NCBI RefSeq assembly: GCF_004118285.1
Contig: NZ_SDHY01000001.1
Coordinates: 434,001 to 498,000 of the forward strand
Direction of reading: 5' to 3'
Length of the DNA: 64,000 nucleotides
Source: Aquirufa rosea
Lineage (GTDB): Bacteria; Bacteroidota; Bacteroidia; Cytophagales; Spirosomataceae
Shown here: piece by piece, positions 43,802-50,873 of the stretch
Position numbering within the stretch: the first letter of the stretch is position 1
Layout: every line of letters starts with the position of its first letter
Program-made: the position numbers and the translations under genes
The notes under the pieces: generated by a model
What the model was told of the DNA's origin: nothing
What the model saw: the letters and a program-made list of their open reading frames with translations, nothing else
Database searches by the model: none

Positions 43802-44377
43802 ATGAAAAATTTACTTCCTTTTGACGGAGAATTGTATGACCATGGAATCATCTATGAGCAGGATGAAGCATATAAGATCATGGAGCAAATGCTAGAAAGC
43901 ATTGCATGGAAGCATGATCAGGTTAAGCTGTTTGGAAGAGTATATCAAACTTCACGCATGGTGGCATGGTATGGTGACGTTGGAAAAAATTATCAATACT
44001 CTGGTAGTACTAAAACTGCCCACCTTTGGACACCCCTTTTACTAGAAATAAAATCCCGAGTTGAAAATCTTTGCCGGGCTAATTACAATGCCTGTTTGCT
44101 CAATCTATATCATGACGGAAATGAAGGAATGGGATGGCATGCCGACAATGAAAAAAGTATAGTTACCCATTCAAGCATTGCATCTTTGAGTCTAGGAAGT
44201 ACCAGAAGATTTGATGTTAAACACCTTCAGACAGGGGAAAAAATAAGTTTGGACTTAAAGAATGGGCAATTAATTAATATGCAAGGATGCACGCAGGACT
44301 ATTGGAAACACGCATTAGCTAAATCTAAAAAGGTTAAAAATTTGAGAATAAACCTCACTTTCCGGCTTATGAAATAA
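43802..44377 (+). CDS. AlkB-family 2-oxoglutarate/Fe(II) dioxygenase
   Basis: It is predicted to remove alkyl lesions (1-methyladenine, 3-methylcytosine) from DNA or RNA by oxidative demethylation. The iron ligands His113 and Asp115 (GMGWHADNE) and His170 (YWKHAL) are present. The 2-oxoglutarate-binding Arg182 and Arg188 follow in LRINLTFR. The GSTRRFDVKH block and NACLLNLYHDGNEGMGWH are typical of the ALKBH2/3-like bacterial group. The length is 191 residues. It follows a terminator and starts at the ATG at 43802; rlmB follows after 36 bases. Confidence 0.92.
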   Translation: MKNLLPFDGELYDHGIIYEQDEAYKIMEQMLESIAWKHDQVKLFGRVYQTSRMVAWYGDVGKNYQYSGSTKTAHLWTPLLLEIKSRVENLCRANYNACLLNLYHDGNEGMGWHADNEKSIVTHSSIASLSLGSTRRFDVKHLQTGEKISLDLKNGQLINMQGCTQDYWKHALAKSKKVKNLRINLTFRLMK

Positions 44378-44413
44378 CACTAATACGGGCGGTTGAAAGA
44401 AAAACAAAAAAAA

Positions 44414-45241
44414 ATGCCGAACTTTGTTCTACATTTTATTCCATTCAACGTGTCATTCGAGCAAAATCCCAAGCCTTTCAAAAAAGCATTTAGGCATTTC
44501 ACTACCCCCAAAACAGATAATAAAGAATTTGTATTTGGCATACAGTCTGTTTTAGAAACTCTAAGAGCTGGAAAGGAAATTGATCGATTATTGGTACAAA
44601 GGGAACTTGGGAATATTGAAATACTTGAACTTGCCAAAGAGAAAGGAATTCAGGTACAAAAAGTACCTATTGAAAAACTCAATAGAATAACGCGTAAAAA
44701 TCATCAGGGTGCAATTGCTTTCGTATCTGCCATTCATTATGCCAAATTAGAAAACATTATAGCGGACACCTTTGAAAAGGGTGAAACACCTTTGATTCTG
44801 ATTTTGGATCGAATAACGGATGTTCGAAATTTTGGAGCCATTGCTCGTACGGCTGAATGTGCCGGAATTCATGCCATCGTGATTCCTTCTAGGGGAGCGG
44901 CGCAAATCAATGCTGATGCCATGAAAACTTCATCCGGTGCACTGAACTTTTTACCTGTTTGTCGGGAGGAAAATTTAGTCCAGACACTAGAATTTCTTCA
45001 AAATTCTGGACTTAAGGTGATTGCTTGTACAGAAAAAACGAAAGATTCTGTCTATTCTAAGGACTTCAAAGAGCCTGCAGCCATCATATTAGGTTCTGAA
45101 GAAGATGGTATCTCCGATGAATTGATTCGTAAAGCGGATGAATTAGCTTCCATTCCACAAGCAGGACAGGTTGGCTCATTGAATGTATCTGTGGCAGCGG
45201 GCGTCATAATCTATGAAGCCGTAAGACAAAGAATTCAATAA
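44414..45241 (+). CDS. rlmB: 23S rRNA (guanosine-2'-O-)-methyltransferase RlmB-like
   Basis: This SPOUT (SpoU/TrmH) methyltransferase is predicted to modify G2251 in the peptidyl-transferase centre. The N-terminal substrate-binding domain (EFVFGIQSVLETLRAGKEID) is followed by the three SpoU motifs: DRITDVRNFGAIARTAECAG, AAIILGSEEDGIS, and SIPQAGQVGSLNVSVAAGV. The start is uncertain. The frame opens with TTG at 44393; I take the ATG at 44414 (275 residues). The first ~40 residues (FVLHFIPFNVSFEQNPK...) are not part of the family, so an in-frame GTG at 44450 is also possible. It converges on the SDR gene with a two-base gap. Confidence 0.88.
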   Translation: MPNFVLHFIPFNVSFEQNPKPFKKAFRHFTTPKTDNKEFVFGIQSVLETLRAGKEIDRLLVQRELGNIEILELAKEKGIQVQKVPIEKLNRITRKNHQGAIAFVSAIHYAKLENIIADTFEKGETPLILILDRITDVRNFGAIARTAECAGIHAIVIPSRGAAQINADAMKTSSGALNFLPVCREENLVQTLEFLQNSGLKVIACTEKTKDSVYSKDFKEPAAIILGSEEDGISDELIRKADELASIPQAGQVGSLNVSVAAGVIIYEAVRQRIQ

Positions 45242-45243
45242 TC

Positions 45244-45993
45244 TTATAAATCCTTCTTAATCTGGGTTGCTGATGCTTGTGCTGTTGGCAATATGGTAAC
45301 ATCGGCTATGTTAACATGGGATGGACAGGAAACAATATAGGCTATTAAATCGGCTACATCCTCTGCCACCAAAGGGGTAAATCCTTGATATACCGAATTG
45401 GCTCTCTCCATGTCTCCCTTAAATCTAACGGAAGAAAATTCTGTATTTACTGCCCCAGGGGCGATATTTGAAACCTTAATATTAAACGTATTTAAGTCAA
45501 TACGCATACCTTGTGAAAGGGCCTCTACGGCTGCTTTTGAGGCACAATAAACATTTCCATTGGCATATGTTTGTTTCCCTGCAATAGATGACAAGTTAAT
45601 GATATGTCCCATCTGACGACGAATCATCTCAGGAATGACCATTTTAGATACATATAATAAGCCATTCACGTTTCCTAGCATCATGGCATCCCAATCCTCC
45701 AAGGCCCCATCCTGAATGGCTGATAAACCGTGAGCATTACCCGCATTATTAATTAAAACATCAATATTTTTCCATTCATTTGGCAAACTTGAAAAGGCAG
45801 ACTCAACTTCAGACCAATTTCTAACATCAAAAGTCAATAAAATGGTAGGGCTCGAAATGCTTGATTGTAATTCTTCTAGGCGCTCACGACGTCTTCCACA
45901 TAATATTAAAGCATAACCTAAATTGGCTAGAGCTTTGGAAGTAGCCCAACCTATTCCCGAACTAGCACCCGTAATACAAGCAATTTTATTCAT
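45244..45993 (-). CDS. Short-chain dehydrogenase/reductase
   Basis: The 249-residue classical SDR has the cofactor motif TGASSGIG (residues 8-15), INNAGNAHG, NLSSIAGKQTYANGNVYCAS with the catalytic Ser, and Tyr-x-x-x-Lys in VYCASKAAVEAL. The overall sequence, including INNAGNAHGLSAIQDG and MGHIINLSSIAG, resembles YdfG-type NADP-dependent 3-hydroxy acid dehydrogenases. The natural substrate is uncertain. It stands alone between rlmB and pth. Confidence 0.9.
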   Translation of the reverse strand: MNKIACITGASSGIGWATSKALANLGYALILCGRRRERLEELQSSISSPTILLTFDVRNWSEVESAFSSLPNEWKNIDVLINNAGNAHGLSAIQDGALEDWDAMMLGNVNGLLYVSKMVIPEMIRRQMGHIINLSSIAGKQTYANGNVYCASKAAVEALSQGMRIDLNTFNIKVSNIAPGAVNTEFSSVRFKGDMERANSVYQGFTPLVAEDVADLIAYIVSCPSHVNIADVTILPTAQASATQIKKDL

Positions 45994-46046
45994 CTCTTTT
46001 TTTACACGAAGTTAATGTCTAAGCAGTCTTCTAAAAAATTTGCTTG

Positions 46047-46054
46047 TACTTTTG
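46047..46054 (+). promoter_or_regulatory. -7 promoter element of pth
   Basis: TACTTTTG matches TAnnTTTG and ends 15 bases before the ATG at 46070. This supports that start over the TTG at 46040. Confidence 0.55.
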
Positions 46055-46069
46055 TCAAAAATTATAAAA

Positions 46070-46630
46070 ATGAACTATCTAATAGTAGGCTTGGGCAATA
46101 TTGGTCCAGAATATTTATTTACTAGACATAATATAGGATTCATGGCGGTAGACTTCCTTGCCAAACAAAAAGACATCAAGTTTAGCCCTGATCGCTATGC
46201 CAGTCAGTGTTCTTATCGCTTAAAAGGACATCAAATTCACTTAATAAAGCCAAATACCTACATGAACCTAAGTGGCAAGGCGGTTAATTATTGGATGCAA
46301 CATTTAAAAATCACCAAAGAAAACGTTCTAATCTTAGTAGATGACCTAGCCTTACCCTTCGAAACACTACGACTTAAGCCCAAAGGATCAAGTGGTGGAC
46401 ATAATGGATTAAAAAGCATTGAGGCCACCCTATCAAGCAACGAATACCCAAGATTACGAATGGGTATTGGTGATAATTTTCCCAAAGGAAGACAAGCCGA
46501 ATATGTATTAAGTAACTTTTCTGAAGAAGAATTAGGATTAATTCCTGAGGTACTAGAAAGGAGTATCCAAATAATTGAAACTTTTTGCCTGGAAGGCATC
46601 CAACAAACAATGAATAAATACAATCAGTAA
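46070..46630 (+). CDS. pth: Peptidyl-tRNA hydrolase
   Basis: Pth releases peptides from prematurely detached peptidyl-tRNA so that the tRNA can be reused. The blocks LIVGLGNIGPEYLFTRHNIG (catalytic His in RHNIG), LIKPNTYMNLSGKAV, LVDDLALPFETLRLKPKGSS and GGHNGLKSIEATL are all conserved. With the ATG at 46070 the length is 186 residues, as usual. It stands alone with its own -7 element, followed by 249 AT-rich non-coding bases. Confidence 0.95.
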   Translation: MNYLIVGLGNIGPEYLFTRHNIGFMAVDFLAKQKDIKFSPDRYASQCSYRLKGHQIHLIKPNTYMNLSGKAVNYWMQHLKITKENVLILVDDLALPFETLRLKPKGSSGGHNGLKSIEATLSSNEYPRLRMGIGDNFPKGRQAEYVLSNFSEEELGLIPEVLERSIQIIETFCLEGIQQTMNKYNQ

Positions 46631-46778
46631 TTGTACTTTTTAAAGAATATTTGAATTATTCCTAAATTTTCAAATTAGAATTATCAAAAAGTATTAAATC
46701 GTATTGCAAAATATTATTTGTCAATAAGTCAATTTAAATATATTATATTCTGTTTTGGTAAGTAAAAAACAAATTTTA

Positions 46779-46801
46779 ACAATTTTAAATTCTAAAATTG
46801 T
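46779..46801. promoter_or_regulatory. Palindrome upstream of the secreted-protein promoter
   Basis: ACAATTTTA and TAAAATTGT form a perfect nine-base inverted repeat around a five-base spacer, centred 26 bases before the -33 element of the next gene. Its size and position fit an operator; the AT-only composition of most positions makes chance more likely than for a GC-rich repeat. Confidence 0.4.
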
Positions 46802-46813
46802 GTAAATTCAAGT

Positions 46814-46844
46814 TTTGTTATATTAAAAAAATACAATAATTTTG
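46814..46844 (+). promoter_or_regulatory. Consensus Bacteroidota promoter of the small secreted protein
   Basis: TTTG (46814-46817) is followed after 19 bases by TAATTTTG (46837-46844), an exact match to the consensus. It lies 35 bases before the ATG at 46880. Confidence 0.75.
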
Positions 46845-46879
46845 TCGTGTTGATTTAGTAATTAAATATAACAAAACAA

Positions 46880-47356
46880 ATGAAAAAGAATTTATTAGTG
46901 ATTAGCTGTTTAGTGGGACTAAGCCTAATCGGAGCGGAAGCAAAAGCAAGCGGTAACATTCGTAACAACGAAACATCGACAAGCAATTTGTCGATCAAGA
47001 AGGAAACTTTATCTGAAGTAATTCAGAATTTTATAAAGAAAAACAATAGCACAACTAAGCCATCAGCAGCCAGCTTAACAATCTCAATTTTAGAAGATTA
47101 CCAAAGTGGCAACTCGGCATATTTAAGTGCTAGCAAGCAGGATAAAATCACTTTCAACCAAACTATTCAAACAATATCTCGTCAGGCACAAAATTTCTCT
47201 GATGATAAATCGTTAAACTGGATGAAAGAAATTAATAAATCCGCCAAAGCAATTAATACAATTTGGGCGATTTTAGGTCAAGAACCCGTGATTGATTCAA
47301 ACTTAGACTTAGAATTTGAACAAAAGCCTGAGTTAGTTGTTGTATTTAAAAATTAG
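46880..47356 (+). CDS. Small secreted protein of unknown function
   Basis: The 158-residue protein has a clear signal peptide (MKKNLLVISCLVGLSLIG... cleaved near EAKA, residue 23). It is otherwise hydrophilic, rich in Asn, Ser, Lys and Gln, and mainly helical (ETLSEVIQNFIKKNNSTTKP, LNWMKEINKSAKAINTIWAI). It ends in an acidic stretch followed by VVVFKN. I recognise no domain. Its promoter is one of the strongest in the window, and a palindrome lies upstream, so the gene may be strongly expressed and regulated. Downstream are two copies of a 27-base repeat, each followed by a terminator. Confidence 0.75.
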   Translation: MKKNLLVISCLVGLSLIGAEAKASGNIRNNETSTSNLSIKKETLSEVIQNFIKKNNSTTKPSAASLTISILEDYQSGNSAYLSASKQDKITFNQTIQTISRQAQNFSDDKSLNWMKEINKSAKAINTIWAILGQEPVIDSNLDLEFEQKPELVVVFKN

Positions 47357-47367
47357 ATTGTAAGTAG

Positions 47368-47394
47368 TTTTCATAGTTAAATAGGTTTAGAGGT
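47368..47394 (+). repeat. 27-base direct repeat, copy 1
   Basis: It begins TTTTCATAGTTAAATAGG and ends TTTAGAGGT, and is identical to the copy at 47508-47534. It lies 11 bases beyond the stop of the secreted-protein gene, in its 3' untranslated region, and is followed directly by a terminator. Confidence 0.9.
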
Positions 47395-47395
47395 A

Positions 47396-47433
47396 ATAAA
47401 AAAAGGTGCTGTTGTTAACGGCACCTTTTTTAT
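47396..47433 (+). terminator. Terminator after repeat copy 1
   Basis: An A-rich run plus GGTGC pairs with GCACC plus a T run (AAAAAGGTGC / GCACCTTTTT) around a loop of about 11 bases. It ends the secreted-protein transcript. Confidence 0.85.
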
Positions 47434-47493
47434 TTAATCTAAATGATACAATATTTTTTTTGCATTAATCCTATAATATTCTTGCAAAACATA

Positions 47494-47501
47494 TATATTT
47501 G
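47494..47501 (+). promoter_or_regulatory. -7 element directly before repeat copy 2
   Basis: TATATTTG matches TAnnTTTG. The expected transcription start (about 5-7 bases further) falls on the first bases of the 27-base repeat. No TTTG is found at the right -33 distance. Confidence 0.5.
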
Positions 47502-47506
47502 TATAA

Positions 47507-47577
47507 ATTTTCATAGTTAAATAGGTTTAGAGGTTAAATAAATAAGGCCAGAAGCATCTTCTGACCTTATTTTTATG
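47507..47577 (+). ncRNA. Putative small RNA (repeat copy 2 plus terminator)
   Basis: A -7 element, then the 27-base repeat (47508-47534), then a terminator hairpin make a free-standing transcription unit of about 70 bases without an ORF. The terminator stem pairs AATAAGG with CCTTATT and, beyond one mismatch, CAGAAG with CTTCTG around a CAT loop. The same 27 bases occur at 47368-47394 in front of a different terminator. A regulatory sRNA with a shared seed is my inference; no family is recognised. Confidence 0.45.
47508..47534 (+). repeat. 27-base direct repeat, copy 2
   Basis: It is identical to 47368-47394, with 113 bases between the copies. It begins at the predicted transcription start of the putative sRNA. 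Confidence 0.9.
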
Positions 47578-47591
47578 TTTAATAAACCTTA

Positions 47592-49622
47592 TTAACTGAC
47601 GGTCGCACCATTCCAAATTCCCTTTTCAGGCTCAATAAATGACAGTTTTCCATCCTGCCCCTCAGCCATCAGGATCATACCTTCACTTTCCAATCCCATC
47701 ATTTTGCGTGGAGCTAAATTGGCTAAAAAAGTTACTTTCCTACCCAGCACTTCATCCACTTGGAAATGTTCGGCAATACCGCTCAAAATGGTACGATGTT
47801 TCATTCCATCATCCACGGTCAATTTGAGTAATTTCTTACTTTTTTCCATTTTTTCGGCAGCAATAATCTGACCAATTCGAATATCCATCTTGGCAAAACT
47901 TTCAAAATCAATCGTTTCTTTGATTGGATTTGGCTGCTTAGATTGAATTAACTGCTGTTGCTTTGTCAGATTCAACTTTTCTACCTGCTTTTGAATGACA
48001 TCATCCTCTAATTTTTCAAATAATAAGCCTGGATTCTGCAGCTTGGTCCCCACAGCTATGCATTCAAAATCACCTAAACTAGCCCAATTGACTTTTTGTA
48101 GTCCAAGGGCAGATCTTAACTTTTGAGCAGTAAATGGCAAAAATGGCTCTAAAGCAATACTGATATGTGCCACTAATTGAATCGCATAATTTAAAACATG
48201 GCCAGCTTTTTCAGGATTTTCCTTCATTATTTTCCATGGCTCTGACTCAGCTAAGTATTTATTACCTAGCCTAGCTACTTCCATGGCCAAGACCAATGCG
48301 TCTCTAAATTTATATGCTTCGATAGCTACCTCCAGCTTATCAGGCAATTCTCCTAAAGCTATTTTCAAATCTTTCTCTAAGGAGCTATCTTCTAATTTAG
48401 CGGGAACCTTAGATTCAAAATTCTTATCCAATAATACAAAGGCACGATTGACAAAATTGCCTAGAATGGCCACTAATTCAGAATTATTCTTGGTCTGAAA
48501 ATCAGCCCAAGTAAAATCCGCATCCTTTGTCTCAGGACTAGAGGCCGTTAAGGCATATCTCAATACATCCTGTTTTCCTGGAAATTCCTGTAAATATTCA
48601 TGTAACCAAACGGCCCAGTTTCTCGAAGTCGATATCTTCTCCCCTTCCAAATTCATGAATTCATTAGCTGGCACTTGGTCTGCCAATTGATACTTCCCAT
48701 GGGCCATACACATGGCAGGGAAAATTAAACAATGAAAAACAATATTATCCTTTCCAATGAAATGCACAATTCTGCTATCCTCTTCTTTCCAATATTTTTC
48801 CCAATCTGGCCTTAACTGACTTGTCATAGAGATATAGCCAATAGGAGCATCAAACCACACATACAAGACTTTCCCCTCATTGCCCTCAATTGGAACAGGT
48901 ACACCCCAAGATAAATCACGGGTCATAGCCCTAGGCTTCAAACCATCTTGCAACCAAGATTTTACTTGTCCTGCTACATTGATTTTCCATTCTGGATGAG
49001 AGGCAACATACTTTTCCAATTCCGGCTGCCATTGATCCAAAGGTAAAAACCAGTTTTTGGTAGGACGCATGGAAGGGGCAGAGCCACTCAAAGTAGATTT
49101 TGGATGAATCAATTCAGTAGGTGATAAAGTTGTACCACATTTCTCACATTGATCCCCATAAGCACCCGGCTGATGACAACTAGGACATTCTCCTACAATG
49201 TATCGATCCGCTAAAAACTGACCTGCTTCCTCATCATAAAACTGCTCAGTCACCTCCTCTATAAACTTTCCCTCTTGATATAATTTCAAGAAAAAATCTT
49301 GCGATAAACGATGATGAACAGGATCTGAAGTACGACCGTAGATATCAAATGAAATACCAAACTCTTCAAATGATTGCTTGATTTCCTTATAGTAATAATC
49401 CACTACTTCTTGTGGTGTTTTACCCTCTTTTTGAGCCTTAATGGTGATAGGTACCCCATGTTCATCAGTACCAGACACAAAAATCACATCCTTATTTTGA
49501 AGACGTAAAAAACGAACGTAAATATCTGCTGGCAAATAACATCCGGCCAAGTGCCCTATATGAATGGGGCCATTGGCATAAATCAGTGCAGCAGTTACTG
49601 TGGTTCGTTTAAATTCAGACAT
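47592..49622 (-). CDS. metG: Methionyl-tRNA synthetase
   Basis: This class I synthetase charges tRNA-Met. The HIGH motif is HIGH at residues 21-24, and the zinc knuckle has Cys146, Cys149, Cys159 and Cys162 (GECPSCHQPGAYGDQCEKCG). The KMSKS equivalent reads KISTS at 329-333. The anticodon-binding domain follows, and a C-terminal EMAP/CsaA-like tRNA-binding domain starts near residue 565 (FAKMDIRIGQIIAAEKM). This gives the 676-residue MetG1-type protein. It is monocistronic, divergent from rpsU, with a -7 element 22 bases before the ATG. Confidence 0.96.
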   Translation of the reverse strand: MSEFKRTTVTAALIYANGPIHIGHLAGCYLPADIYVRFLRLQNKDVIFVSGTDEHGVPITIKAQKEGKTPQEVVDYYYKEIKQSFEEFGISFDIYGRTSDPVHHRLSQDFFLKLYQEGKFIEEVTEQFYDEEAGQFLADRYIVGECPSCHQPGAYGDQCEKCGTTLSPTELIHPKSTLSGSAPSMRPTKNWFLPLDQWQPELEKYVASHPEWKINVAGQVKSWLQDGLKPRAMTRDLSWGVPVPIEGNEGKVLYVWFDAPIGYISMTSQLRPDWEKYWKEEDSRIVHFIGKDNIVFHCLIFPAMCMAHGKYQLADQVPANEFMNLEGEKISTSRNWAVWLHEYLQEFPGKQDVLRYALTASSPETKDADFTWADFQTKNNSELVAILGNFVNRAFVLLDKNFESKVPAKLEDSSLEKDLKIALGELPDKLEVAIEAYKFRDALVLAMEVARLGNKYLAESEPWKIMKENPEKAGHVLNYAIQLVAHISIALEPFLPFTAQKLRSALGLQKVNWASLGDFECIAVGTKLQNPGLLFEKLEDDVIQKQVEKLNLTKQQQLIQSKQPNPIKETIDFESFAKMDIRIGQIIAAEKMEKSKKLLKLTVDDGMKHRTILSGIAEHFQVDEVLGRKVTFLANLAPRKMMGLESEGMILMAEGQDGKLSFIEPEKGIWNGATVS

Positions 49623-49644
49623 AATTCTTTGTTAAAATAAAGCA

Positions 49645-49652
49645 CAAATTTA
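49645..49652 (-). promoter_or_regulatory. -7 promoter element of metG
   Basis: TAAATTTG on the minus strand matches TAnnTTTG and lies 22 bases before the ATG at 49622. Confidence 0.55.
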
Positions 49653-49706
49653 GCTAAAAAACAGCATTTAAAACTCGAATATATTAGTTAAAAAATCTGA
49701 TCAATT

Positions 49707-49738
49707 TTTGCATATAAAAAAACAATAAACTATATTTG
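49707..49738 (+). promoter_or_regulatory. Consensus promoter of rpsU
   Basis: TTTG (49707-49710, within TTTTTG) is followed after 20 bases by TATATTTG (49731-49738). Both elements and the spacing match the Bacteroidota consensus, as expected for a highly expressed ribosomal protein gene. The -7 element ends 25 bases before the ATG. Confidence 0.85.
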
Positions 49739-49763
49739 CGGACATTTTAAAATCATCACGTAC

Positions 49764-49958
49764 ATGTTAATTATTTCAATCAAAGAAAACGAGTCAATAG
49801 ACAAAGCATTAAAGCGATTCAAGAAGAAATTCGAGAAAACGGGTGTAGTGAAAGAATTGCGTAGAAGATCTGCTTTCGAAAAACCATCTATCACTCGCCG
49901 TACTGAATTGATTCGTGCGTCTTACAAGCAAAAAACTTACGGGAATATCAATAACTAA
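49764..49958 (+). CDS. rpsU: 30S ribosomal protein S21
   Basis: The 64-residue basic protein of the small ribosomal subunit has the family sequence: IKENESIDKALKRFKKKFEK, then VVKELRRRSAFEKPSITRR. In Bacteroidota S21 is of special interest because it lies near the anti-Shine-Dalgarno sequence, which is sequestered in this phylum. It has a strong promoter, and its terminator (49976-50023) overlaps the start of the downstream recombinase gene. Confidence 0.96.
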   Translation: MLIISIKENESIDKALKRFKKKFEKTGVVKELRRRSAFEKPSITRRTELIRASYKQKTYGNINN

Positions 49959-49975
49959 TTCCCTTAATTTCTATT

Positions 49976-50023
49976 AATTGACTACATTCGAATGATGGAT
50001 TCGCATGTAGTCAATTTTTTTTT
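49976..50023 (+). terminator. rpsU terminator overlapping the xerD-like start codon
   Basis: AATTGACTACAT (49976-49987) pairs perfectly with ATGTAGTCAATT (50005-50016). Inside, CGAA (49989-49992) pairs with TTCG (50000-50003). A run of seven T residues follows the stem. It has all properties of a strong rho-independent terminator. The ATG codons of the downstream recombinase gene (49992 and 49995) lie at the loop. Confidence 0.88.
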
Positions 50024-50873
50024 AGAGCATCTATCGGTGGAGCGACGCTGCAGTCAGCACACCATTGTATCCTACACGACTGACCTCAAGCAGTTTAGTG
50101 ATTTCCTAGCAGAAAATCACGCAGCTACACCCATAACTCAAGCAAGCTCCAAGCAAATCAGGGAATGGATGGTTCATTTATCCGATCAATCCATTGAAAA
50201 TCGAAGTATCAATAGGAAATTAGCCAGCCTACGTACTTTTTTCAAATTTTTGTTACAGAGAGGCTATGTCCAGCAAAACCCACTATTACCTATAAGAACG
50301 GTTAAAACCAGCAAAAAGCTACCCCTTTTCCTTCGTGAGACAGAAATGGCTGAAATAGCTCCTTCTGATGGGGAAGAGCCCACCTTTGAGAACTTAAGAG
50401 ATGACTTAATCATCTATTTGCTGTACGGAACTGGAATGCGATTGGCTGAATTACTCCGACTAGAAAGGGCCAATATCAACCTCTCTCAAGGCACCTTGAG
50501 GGTTTTAGGAAAAAGGAATAAAGAACGAGTTATACCCATCCCTTTGCTTCTATTAAAGCAAATTCAATCCTATTTATCTGCCTGTCCATTTACAAGCACC
50601 TACTTGATTGTAGATAATAAAGGAAAGCCCGTCTATCCTATGTTCATTCAACGAATAGTGAAAAAGCAATTAAGTAAAATCAGTACTTTAGAAAAGCTAT
50701 CTCCTCATGTACTTAGACACACCTATGCCACTCATTTATTAAATAATGGTGCGGATTTAAACGCCATCAAAGAGCTTTTGGGACATGCCAATTTAGCAGC
50801 CACCCAAGTCTATACCCATAACTCTATGGAAAAAATTAAGGAAACTTATGCACAAGCACATCCAAAAGCCTAA
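49992..50873 (+). CDS. xerD: Tyrosine recombinase XerC/XerD
   Basis: This site-specific recombinase is predicted to resolve chromosome dimers at dif. The N-terminal SAM-like core-binding domain (FLEHLSVERRCSQHTIVSYT) is followed by the catalytic domain with the full set Arg150 (GTGMRLAELL), Lys174, His239 and Arg242 (HVLRHTYATHLL), His265 (LLGHANL) and Tyr274 (VYTHNS). The 293-residue length and the chromosomal setting fit the housekeeping XerC/D type rather than a phage integrase. XerC and XerD cannot be separated with certainty. The start codon lies in the rpsU terminator hairpin. The stop overlaps thrB by four bases. Confidence 0.88.
   Translation: MMDSHVVNFFLEHLSVERRCSQHTIVSYTTDLKQFSDFLAENHAATPITQASSKQIREWMVHLSDQSIENRSINRKLASLRTFFKFLLQRGYVQQNPLLPIRTVKTSKKLPLFLRETEMAEIAPSDGEEPTFENLRDDLIIYLLYGTGMRLAELLRLERANINLSQGTLRVLGKRNKERVIPIPLLLLKQIQSYLSACPFTSTYLIVDNKGKPVYPMFIQRIVKKQLSKISTLEKLSPHVLRHTYATHLLNNGADLNAIKELLGHANLAATQVYTHNSMEKIKETYAQAHPKA

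Noticed and set aside
44393-44413. TTG at 44393 as the start of rlmB
   Set aside because: An ATG lies seven codons downstream, and the added residues (MKEKQKK) are encoded by an A-rich leader that is not part of the family. The real start may even be further downstream.
38977-45241. Defence-like or biosynthetic island in the methyltransferase/AlkB/HTH region
   Set aside because: The genes belong to separate transcripts in different directions, with ordinary base composition, and have no nuclease, helicase, ATPase or carrier-protein genes expected in defence or natural-product clusters.
49992-50873. Integrase marking a mobile element
   Set aside because: The recombinase has XerC/D length and sequence, sits among housekeeping genes, and no att-like repeats, tRNA target or cargo genes flank it.
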